Source: Nitrospinota bacterium
GTDB taxonomy: Bacteria > UBA8248 > JACPRG01
Length of the DNA: 7,243 nucleotides
NCBI GenBank assembly: GCA_030740135.1
Contig: JASLXW010000206.1
Span: 1 to 7,243, forward strand
Reading direction: 5' to 3'
This document shows, piece after piece, positions 1 through 5,189 of the stretch (the first letter of the stretch is position 1; the number at the start of each line of letters is the position of its first letter). The notes under the pieces are model-generated. The model was not told where the DNA came from. It did no database searches and was given only the letters and a program-made list of their open reading frames with translations. The position numbers were made by a program, and so were the translations under genes.

Positions 1-108
1 CCAGGTGGAACACCAACTTCAAACCGGCCCCGGTAATCTCTTAGATGCCGCTTGATAAAGGGGGTCCACTACAGCCCTTGGATGAATTAGATTTTTGCTC
101 GTGCAGTT
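1..108. other. Unassigned edge sequence beside the transposase remnant
   Basis: This stretch runs from the left edge to the stop codon of the decayed transposase. The longest open stretch touching the edge is on the plus strand, positions 2-55 (18 codons ending in TGA), too short to assign. It is less GC-rich than the rest of the window, like the transposase remnant next to it, so it may be the outer part of the same insertion sequence or other mobile-element debris. I could not recognise a terminal inverted repeat or target-site duplication by eye. Confidence 0.3.
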
Positions 109-625
109 TTAGAAACTTGTTTTCAGGACCTGGTCCATGATGTCGAACTCGGCGCGGTTGTTAAAAGCGGTAGGAGAACTCGTTAAGGTAGAGGGGCAGA
201 TACTTGGCCGACGCCTTGTGGTACATGCCCACGATGCCGCGCTAGAACAGGCTCCATAGGTTCTCGACGCCATTGGTGTGGACCTCGCTGTCAACGTAGG
301 TTTTCTGATGGTTCACGGCCTTGTGGGTGAAGTCGGACGAGTCAATCCACAGATAGGAAGGGAACCCATCGGTATGAATGTCAGCCCCGATTTCAACGCC
401 GCTCTTGATGAACGCCTTGAGGGTATTCGATGACACATTCTTGACGTCCTTCTTTCACACCTTCCCGGTCTTTCCCTTAGCCTGGAACTTGGAGATGTGC
501 TTGTTCCCGCACTTGGGGCACGCAATGCCGTTCGGCCAGCGGATGCGCTCAAAGTGGGCGAGTCACTTCTCCTCAGTGTTGAACCGCTGGAAGATTTCGA
601 TTATGGAGGGTTGGGACTTTGCGAC
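109..625 (-). pseudogene. Decayed IS1595-family (ISXO2-like) transposase
   Basis: This is the remnant of a DDE-type transposase of the IS1595 family, which moves an insertion sequence by cut and paste. The N-terminal part reads IEIFQRFN...RIRWPNGIACPKCGN, the family's opening helix and first half of its zinc ribbon. The C-terminal part reads HTDGFPSYL, VNHQKTYV, HTNGVENLWSLF, RGIVGMYH and YLNEFSYRF, the family's second catalytic Asp (HTD), its conserved His residues and the Glu of VEN. The second CxxC of the zinc ribbon and the first catalytic Asp region are missing, so an internal deletion of roughly 100 or more residues lies near 450-470; intact relatives are about 300 residues. In-frame stops lie at 563-565 (TGA), 455-457 (TGA) and 242-244 (TAG). 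A one-base insertion in a T run (near 163-166 in plus coordinates) shifts the frame, and the true C terminus, FNNRAEFDIMDQVLKTSF, ends at TAA 109-111. The start was probably at 623-625, now GTC, 8 nt after a perfect ribosome site. It cannot make active transposase. Confidence 0.9.
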
Positions 626-633
626 GGCCGAAT

Positions 634-641
634 CCTCCTCT
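634..641 (-). promoter_or_regulatory. Orphan ribosome binding site of the dead transposase
   Basis: The minus strand reads AGAGGAGG, followed after 8 nt by GTC GCA AAG TCC (V-A-K-S). Short N termini of this kind, shortly before the conserved helix, are usual in ISXO2-like transposases, so the GTC most likely replaces an original GTG or ATG. This site decides where the ancestral reading frame began. Confidence 0.55.
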
Positions 642-747
642 GTTTTCAAGCCATATCCTATCTACCGCCAAATATACACCCTGGAGCTATGTTTGTTAAG
701 GGGATAATCGCCTCTGGTTTAGCTTCGACCTGCGTTTTCATTTCCTT
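642..747. other. Gene-free gap between transposase remnant and MFS gene
   Basis: This AT-richer stretch lies downstream of the transporter stop and upstream of the dead transposase. It should contain the upstream end of the insertion sequence and any terminator of the transporter transcript. I see neither a clear hairpin plus T-run nor a terminal inverted repeat matching the other side. An in-frame TAG (662-664, minus strand) closes the transposase frame upstream. Confidence 0.4.
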
Positions 748-1992
748 TCACCCGACGGCCATCCGCCCCCGAAGCCCCAAAGCGCAGGCCGCCGCCCCCG
801 CCAGCAGGACCGCGCCGATCAGGAACGCCTCGTCGTACCTTCCCAGGGCCTCGTAGACCAACCCTCCGGTCAAGGGTCCCGAGAACGCGCCCAGGTAATG
901 CACGAAAATCAGATCGCCGTACAGCGTCCCGAAGGACTTCGGGCCGTACAGCTCGCGCGTGGCGGCGGAGGTGATGGGGTTCGAGGCGAACAGGACGAAC
1001 CCGTAAAACACCATGAAGACGTAAAGGGGCGCGGCGCTCCGGCTCGTCATCAGGAGCACGAACCCCGCCGCGCGGACGGCGTAAATCGCCGCCAGCGGGA
1101 TCGGCCGGCCCGCCCGGTCCGACAACCATGCCAGCGACACCGTCCCCGCCAGGCTGATCCCGCCCGCCGTCCCCAGGATGTTGGCCGCCGTCTGATCGGC
1201 AACGCCGAGGCCGATGGCGAAGAGCGGGAAGTGGAAGAGCAGGAGGAAGTCCGTGAACCCGCAGGCGAAGTAGGTTCCCGAAAGCAGCCAGAAGGGCGCC
1301 GTCCGAAGGGCCTGCCGCACGGGAACGTGGATTGAGGCGCCCGGAGGGTCCGTTTCCGGGGCCTCCCCGCCGCCGCCGGAATCTCCCCGCCGGGTCCGGT
1401 CCCGCAAGAGCGCCCACAGGAGGGGGACCACCGCCACGAACATCCCCGCGCCGAGAATCCGGGACGCCGCGCGCCAGGACCATTCCAGGATCAGGAACTG
1501 GATGAAGGGGGTCAGGATCAGTCCGCCGGCGCTGAGGCCGGCGAAGGCGATCCCGATGGCCGATCCCCGGCGTCGGTCGAACCACGGGGCGATCACGTTG
1601 CTCACCGCGACCAGGGATGAGAACCCGTATCCCGCCGCCATCACCAGGCTGAACGTGAGATAAATGAAGGCCACACCGGGCGCGAAGCCGCTCAGGAAAA
1701 GGCCGAGTCCCATCAGCGCGATTCCGAATCGGATGACGCGGGACGCGCCGAATTTCCCCATCGCCCATCCGATGGCAAGCTGCGTCAGCGCGATGACAAC
1801 GATGGCGGCGGAGGACACCAGGGAGACCGCCGTCCGGCTCAGGCCGAACTCCGCCAGAAGGGGTTTGAAGAAGACGCCGAAGCTGTGCCAGATCCCCGTC
1901 GAGAAGAAAAGCGTGAGGAAACCGCCGGCCACCACCGCCCATGGCCGGAGGACGCTTCCGTGATCCGGGCGATTCCCGCTTTGATAAGACAA
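748..1992 (-). CDS. MFS transporter, monocarboxylate/oxalate-formate type
   Basis: Predicted inner-membrane secondary transporter of the major facilitator superfamily, 414 residues, the normal length for 12 helices. Hydrophobic segments alternate with short basic loops. The MFS loop 2-3 motif is seen as GWAMGKFGASRV (residues 75-86) and its second-half counterpart as AWLSDRAGRP (288-297). The stretch WFDRRRGSAIGIAFAGLSAGG (137-157, helix 4-5 region) and the start of the second half, QALRTAPFWLLSGTYFACGF (227-246), resemble monocarboxylate transporters and oxalate/formate antiporters. A hydrophilic Gly/Pro-rich central loop (about 198-222) joins the two halves. The TTG start at 1990-1992 is chosen because GGAG lies 7 nt upstream; a later GTG would cut into helix 1. 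The gene begins 21 bp after the hydrolase stop on the same strand, so the two probably share a transcript. The substrate is inferred to be a small carboxylate but is not proven by sequence. Confidence 0.88.
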   Translation of the reverse strand: MSYQSGNRPDHGSVLRPWAVVAGGFLTLFFSTGIWHSFGVFFKPLLAEFGLSRTAVSLVSSAAIVVIALTQLAIGWAMGKFGASRVIRFGIALMGLGLFLSGFAPGVAFIYLTFSLVMAAGYGFSSLVAVSNVIAPWFDRRRGSAIGIAFAGLSAGGLILTPFIQFLILEWSWRAASRILGAGMFVAVVPLLWALLRDRTRRGDSGGGGEAPETDPPGASIHVPVRQALRTAPFWLLSGTYFACGFTDFLLLFHFPLFAIGLGVADQTAANILGTAGGISLAGTVSLAWLSDRAGRPIPLAAIYAVRAAGFVLLMTSRSAAPLYVFMVFYGFVLFASNPITSAATRELYGPKSFGTLYGDLIFVHYLGAFSGPLTGGLVYEALGRYDEAFLIGAVLLAGAAACALGLRGRMAVG

Positions 1993-1999
1993 AAATAGA

Positions 2000-2003
2000 C
2001 TCC
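2000..2003 (-). promoter_or_regulatory. Ribosome binding site for the MFS gene (TTG start)
   Basis: GGAG on the minus strand lies 7 nt before TTG at 1990-1992. It supports the non-ATG start, which keeps the whole first transmembrane helix. An out-of-frame ATG near 1942 opens a long overlapping frame that encodes no recognisable protein. Confidence 0.55.
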
Positions 2004-2013
2004 GGGAGCGGCC

Positions 2014-2643
2014 CTATTCGCCCCGCCGTTCTAGGGCCAACAAGAAGGGGTTGGCGGCGCGTTCCTGCCGGATGATCGTCAAGGGTCCGTGTCCCGGGTG
2101 AACCACGAGGGCGTCGTCCAGCGTGAGGATCTTCGTTTTGAGGGTCTCCATCAGCGTCTCGTGGTTCGCGCCGGGAAGGTCCGTCCGCCCGATGGAGCCC
2201 GCGAACAGGACGTCTCCGCCGATCAGCCGGTCGGGGAAGAGGTAGCCCAGGCTGCCGGGACTGTGGCCGGGCATGTGGACGGCGGTGAAGGCGACGCCCC
2301 CCAGCGTGAAACGGTCGCCCGGCTGGGGGTGGTGGGTGACCCGGGGTGTTTCAAACGGACCGAGGCCGTACGCCGCGGCGGACTCCTGAAGGTGGTCGAG
2401 CAGAAACCCGTCGTCCGGGTGGAGATAGAAGTCCACGCCCGTCTCTCTCTGGATGCGGCCCACCGCCCCTACGTGGTCCATGTGGCCGTGGGTGTTGATG
2501 ATCCGGGTGAGGCGGAGGCCCTTTTGCGAGATCGACGTGAGGATGCGCTCGGGATCGAACAGAATGGCCTCGCCGGATTCCTCATCGCCCAGCAGATAGC
2601 AATTTTCCTCAAACGCTCCGACCGTCAGACATTCAAGTATCAA
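2014..2643 (-). CDS. Metallo-beta-lactamase-fold hydrolase, glyoxalase II-like
   Basis: Predicted cytoplasmic Zn- or Fe-dependent hydrolase of the short glyoxalase II-like (YcbL type) group. Glyoxalase II splits S-lactoylglutathione to lactate and glutathione; short relatives may take other thioesters. The 209-residue protein consists of the metallo-beta-lactamase domain only, without the C-terminal glutathione-binding domain of classical GloB. Metal ligands are complete: THGHMDH (H52, H54, D56, H57), H127 in MPGHSPGS, D144 in IGGDVLF, and H185 in VVHPGHGP. The N terminus LTVGAFEENCYLL is typical of the family. The loop after the second strand is unusual: FDPE runs straight into RIL, a few residues shorter than the common DPG-containing version. 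The frame stays open upstream to an ATG at 2805, but that 54-residue extension has no family character, whereas TTG at 2641-2643 is preceded 8 nt upstream by GGAGGGGG and gives the family length. It lies 21 bp upstream of the transporter gene, probably the same operon. Confidence 0.88.
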   Translation of the reverse strand: MILECLTVGAFEENCYLLGDEESGEAILFDPERILTSISQKGLRLTRIINTHGHMDHVGAVGRIQRETGVDFYLHPDDGFLLDHLQESAAAYGLGPFETPRVTHHPQPGDRFTLGGVAFTAVHMPGHSPGSLGYLFPDRLIGGDVLFAGSIGRTDLPGANHETLMETLKTKILTLDDALVVHPGHGPLTIIRQERAANPFLLALERRGE

Positions 2644-2651
2644 CGCGGCGG

Positions 2652-2659
2652 CCCCCTCC
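2652..2659 (-). promoter_or_regulatory. Ribosome binding site deciding the hydrolase TTG start
   Basis: GGAGGGGG on the minus strand lies 8 nt before TTG 2641-2643. This fits the position where similarity to glyoxalase II-like proteins begins and argues against the longer frame from ATG 2805. Confidence 0.6.
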
Positions 2660-2746
2660 GCTTCGGCATGAGCATTCTCCCTTCGGGCCGCGGCCCAATG
2701 CGGGGCGGCCGGGCGGACAAATCGCCGGGATCCGCGAGGCGTCCTG

Positions 2747-2755
2747 GTTGTACCA
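2747..2755 (-). promoter_or_regulatory. Possible extended -10 promoter for hydrolase-transporter genes
   Basis: On the minus strand TGG-TACAAC forms an extended -10-like element (4 of 6 matches to TATAAT plus upstream TG), about 100 nt before the hydrolase start. The -35 position, 17 nt further up, reads TTCTTT, a poor match. It sits in the 199-bp gap between the thioredoxin-fold gene and the hydrolase, where a promoter would be expected if the two are not cotranscribed. The sigma factor preferences of this organism are unknown, so this is only a candidate. Confidence 0.2.
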
Positions 2756-2819
2756 GAGACGGCCCGATGAAAGAACGAAGACCCGGCCTCGGGCTCCCCG
2801 GACATGGGCCGCGGAGGGT

Positions 2820-2834
2820 CCGGCCGTCGGCCGG
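2820..2834. other. GC-rich hairpin between thioredoxin-fold and hydrolase genes
   Basis: CCGGCC-GTC-GGCCGG forms a perfect 6-bp stem with a 3-nt loop, 8 bp past the stop codon of the minus-strand thioredoxin-fold gene. There is no T-run after it on the minus strand, so it is not a standard intrinsic terminator; it might stabilise the 3' end of the transcript. Such short hairpins also arise by chance in GC-rich DNA. Confidence 0.3.
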
Positions 2835-2842
2835 GAGGGGTC

Positions 2843-3550
2843 TCAGAGCTTTCTCAATTCTTTGAGGATCCGGGGGACGCGGGGCCAGTCCTGCGGCCCG
2901 CGGCCGATGTGCTTCCAGCGGATGTTTCCTCCTTTGTCCAGAAGGAAGGCGGCCGGGGACGTCATGAGGGTCCCGGCGTCATACGTCCCGTAAAGGTCCG
3001 TCAGTTGAAGGCTGGAGATCACGGGAAACGACAACCGCAAATCAATCGCGGTCTGAAGGGCGAGGCTCCGGCTTTCTGTTGTGACGGCGATCACTTCCGC
3101 GCCGAGCGACCGGAAATTCTGATGGTTCGCCTGCAGCGCGCGCAGCCGATTGGTGGAGGTCGAGGAAAACGATCCCCGATAGAAGATCAGGACGACATTC
3201 CGCTTCCCCCTGAACTGCGCGAGCGAAATCCTTTTCCCTTTGATCGTCCGGCTTTGGAAGGGCCGGGGGGGATCTTTTGTCGTGGCGGGCCAGAACACCC
3301 TCTTCGCCGTGAGCCCCCCCGTGGCAAGAAACACGACAATGACGAACCACCGGAATTTCCGTAACTGAGGAGAGGACTTTCTCCTGGGTGTGGAATTCGC
3401 TGGATTCGGACGATTGGAAGAAGACCCCCGGGGCGTAGGGGCGCCCGGTCTTTTGGGCGCGGCCCGGGGACCCTTCAGCGGACGCTCCGGGCGGGCGGGT
3501 CCCTTGGATCCGGGTTTTCTTCCTCGATGGCCTTCTTTGGACAAACCCAA
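2843..3550 (-). CDS. Membrane-anchored AhpC/TSA-like thioredoxin-fold protein without cysteines
   Basis: Up to 235 residues. The N-terminal 65 residues are rich in Arg, Lys, Pro and Gly, followed by one membrane segment (about 66-82, FRWFVIVVFLATGGLTA). The basic N-terminal side should stay in the cytoplasm and the domain outside. Residues 97-235 form a peroxiredoxin-like thioredoxin fold: GKRISLAQFRGKRNVVLIFYRG (105-126) is the typical strand before the active site, then LGAEVIAVTTES and FPVISS, then SPAAFLLDKGGNIRWKHIG near the end. In related proteins FYRG is followed by a WCxxC-like active site; here it reads SFSSTSTNRLRALQ, with Ser129 and Ser132 at the cysteine positions, and the whole protein contains no Cys. 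Peroxidase or disulfide-reductase chemistry therefore seems lost; a binding or structural role is inferred. The start is uncertain: TTG at 3548-3550 has no good ribosome site, while TTG at 3542-3544 follows GGGGG by 6 nt and would give 233 residues. It is transcribed divergently from the rRNA methyltransferase gene. Confidence 0.78.
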   Translation of the reverse strand: MGLSKEGHRGRKPGSKGPARPERPLKGPRAAPKRPGAPTPRGSSSNRPNPANSTPRRKSSPQLRKFRWFVIVVFLATGGLTAKRVFWPATTKDPPRPFQSRTIKGKRISLAQFRGKRNVVLIFYRGSFSSTSTNRLRALQANHQNFRSLGAEVIAVTTESRSLALQTAIDLRLSFPVISSLQLTDLYGTYDAGTLMTSPAAFLLDKGGNIRWKHIGRGPQDWPRVPRILKELRKL

Positions 3551-3708
3551 CCCCCAATCGCCGCCGACGTAGGCATCCCTCGCATTTTACATGATTCGCA
3601 ATCGGATTGCCTCGGCGCGAATTGGATCGACGATTGCGTTTTAATGGAGTGTGCCATCGGACGGGTGGGGCTTTAAATAGATCGAGGCTTGAGCCTTGAA
3701 ATCGCGGG
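3551..3708. promoter_or_regulatory. Divergent intergenic region with inverted repeat
   Basis: This 158-bp region must hold the start signals for the minus-strand thioredoxin-fold gene and the plus-strand methyltransferase gene. It is more AT-rich than the flanking genes in parts. An inverted repeat GCAATC-G-GATTGC lies at 3598-3610 and a further direct GATTGC at 3632-3637. AT-rich -10-like stretches are TTAAAT on the plus strand (3673-3678) and TAAAAT on the minus strand (about 3583-3588), but neither has a convincing -35 partner. Promoter positions are therefore not resolved; the presence of regulatory signals is inferred from the divergent layout. Confidence 0.4.
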
Positions 3709-5118
3709 ATGAGCCGGATGAATCGTCAACAAAGGGTGGAATCGGACGCCCCCCGAACGATCGCGGTGGAAATCGAATCCCTCGCCTACGAGGGCTGGGG
3801 AGTCGGGCGATCCGACGGACGCGTGGTCTTTGTGCAAGACACCTGTCCTGGGGACCGGGTCGATGTGCGCCTGGTAAAAGACCTTGGGTCGCACGGGTTC
3901 GCCCGCGTTGTCCGAATTCGCCGGAACGGCCCGGGGCGGCGGTCCGCGGCTTGTCCGGTCGCCGGGGAGTGCGGCGGCTGTCAATGGCAGCAAATCGACG
4001 AGCGGGTCCAGCGGGAGCAGAAGCTTGCCGTATTTCGGGATCTCCTCCGAAGGATCGGCGGGATCGCGCCGTCCGACGCGGACGGAGCGCCCGCCCTCGG
4101 CATTCTCACTCCGAGGGGGCCGGCCCTCGGCTACCGGACGCGGGTGCGAATCGTCGTCCACCCCCGGGGTCCCGCGTTCCGGCGGGGCGGAAGCCGGGAG
4201 GAAGTCCCGGTTTCCGGATGCCCGGTCGCGGTTGAGCCTTTGCACCGGCTGCTGGCCGCGTGGGGCGAGAAGCCGCCGGCGTGGTTCGCTTCCGGTGATT
4301 TCCGCGAGGCGGAGGTGACTTGGTGCGCGTCGCCCGGGGTGTTTCAGGTGAACTTGATCACCCGTCCGGGACGCAGATCCCGCCAGCCGAAGAACGAGAC
4401 GGATCGCGAAGGGCGCGGGCTTTTCTATGCGGTGGACGGCCGTTGGCCGGGGGGCGAACCGCCGCGGGATTTGAATCCGCCGGCCGGTTGGACCTATCTC
4501 ATTCCCGCGGAGGCCTTGGGCCGGGCGGAGGGACTCTACATGACGGCGGGACCCGGGGAGTTTCTTCAGCCCAACCCGGCCGAGAACGCCGCGCTGATCG
4601 AGACGGCTCTGGATTTCAGCCGGCCCGCGGCGGGTCCGGGAGCGGCCGGCGGACGCGCCCTGGACCTCTATTGCGGCGTGGGGAATCTGTCCCTTCCCCT
4701 GGCGCTGGCGGGGTATGGCGTGTTGGGGGTGGATTCCTCTCCGGGGGGGATCCGGCGGGCCCGTGACAACGCGAAGCGGAACGGCGTGGACGGCTGTGAG
4801 TTCAAGACATTGAGCGCCGAGCGCGCCCTCGGCGGGATTCGCCGGGGAGGAGGCGCGTTCGATCTGGTCGTGCTCGATCCCCCGCGGGCGGGATGCAAGA
4901 AGATCGTGAATTCCGTGGCCGACATCCGGCCGGGCCGCATCCTCTACGTGTCCTGCAACCCCGCCACCCTGGCCCGGGATTTGAAGTCCCTGGCCCAGCG
5001 GGGATACCGGTTGGCCGAGTCCCGCCTGGTGGACTTCTTTCCCCAGACGTATCACATCGAATCCGTCAATTTGCTTCTTTCGGTTGAGGCGTCTGGTGAA
5101 AGCGGCGGAATGCGATAA
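3709..5118 (+). CDS. rlmD: 23S rRNA (uracil-C5)-methyltransferase, RlmD/TrmA family
   Basis: SAM-dependent enzyme that methylates C5 of a uridine in structured RNA, most likely 23S rRNA. The 469-residue protein has the full family layout. An N-terminal TRAM RNA-binding domain covers about residues 16-72 (IESLAYEGWGVGR, VFVQDTCPGDRV). The [4Fe-4S] ligands are Cys82, Cys88 and Cys91 (CPVAGECGGCQWQ) plus Cys171 (VSGCPVA). A central domain ends in GEFLQPNPAEN (283-293). The Rossmann-type methyltransferase domain has motif I LDLYCGVGNLSLPLA (318-332), VLDPPRAGC (388-396), and the catalytic nucleophile Cys416 in YVSCNPATLARD. The terminal Glu451 in TYHIESVNLL matches the general base of RumA. No residue expected for activity is missing. 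ATG 3709 is taken as start; ATG 3718 is also possible, and neither has a strong ribosome site. The RlmD name over RlmC or TrmA rests on length, the TRAM domain and the Fe-S cysteines; the exact target uridine cannot be told, since single enzymes in some bacteria modify two sites. Confidence 0.93.
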   Translation: MSRMNRQQRVESDAPRTIAVEIESLAYEGWGVGRSDGRVVFVQDTCPGDRVDVRLVKDLGSHGFARVVRIRRNGPGRRSAACPVAGECGGCQWQQIDERVQREQKLAVFRDLLRRIGGIAPSDADGAPALGILTPRGPALGYRTRVRIVVHPRGPAFRRGGSREEVPVSGCPVAVEPLHRLLAAWGEKPPAWFASGDFREAEVTWCASPGVFQVNLITRPGRRSRQPKNETDREGRGLFYAVDGRWPGGEPPRDLNPPAGWTYLIPAEALGRAEGLYMTAGPGEFLQPNPAENAALIETALDFSRPAAGPGAAGGRALDLYCGVGNLSLPLALAGYGVLGVDSSPGGIRRARDNAKRNGVDGCEFKTLSAERALGGIRRGGGAFDLVVLDPPRAGCKKIVNSVADIRPGRILYVSCNPATLARDLKSLAQRGYRLAESRLVDFFPQTYHIESVNLLLSVEASGESGGMR

Positions 5119-5171
5119 AATGAAGGGGGTCCCCGGGGGAGGGTCTTCTGCCGGTATGCGGAAGGGTTACC

Positions 5172-5178
5172 GAGGAGG
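5172..5178 (+). promoter_or_regulatory. Ribosome binding site for the MEMO-domain gene (TTG start)
   Basis: GAGGAGG lies 11 nt before TTG at 5190-5192. The spacing is slightly long but the match is strong, and no nearer ATG or GTG in frame competes; the next Met, residue 36, would remove part of the N-terminal domain. Confidence 0.6.
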
Positions 5179-5189
5179 AACGGACTGAA

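Noticed and set aside
49..90. Plus-strand reading RLIKGVHYSPWMN followed by stop
   Set aside because: Only 13 codons downstream of a stop in the same frame; it resembles protein but cannot be assigned to any family.
242..565. TGA read as Trp or selenocysteine in the transposase
   Set aside because: Intact genes here end in TGA (748-750, 2843-2845, 6438-6440) and use TGG for Trp. The transposase also has a TAG, a frameshift and a deletion, so plain decay explains it, and no SECIS-like hairpin was evident.
719..1942. Minus-strand open frame of 407 codons starting at ATG 1942
   Set aside because: It overlaps the MFS gene in another frame; its Arg/Gly-rich translation lacks membrane helices, whereas the chosen frame shows clear MFS motifs.
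2644..2805. N-terminal extension of the hydrolase to ATG 2805
   Set aside because: The added 54 residues have no family character, and TTG 2641-2643 has an excellent ribosome site and gives the usual length.
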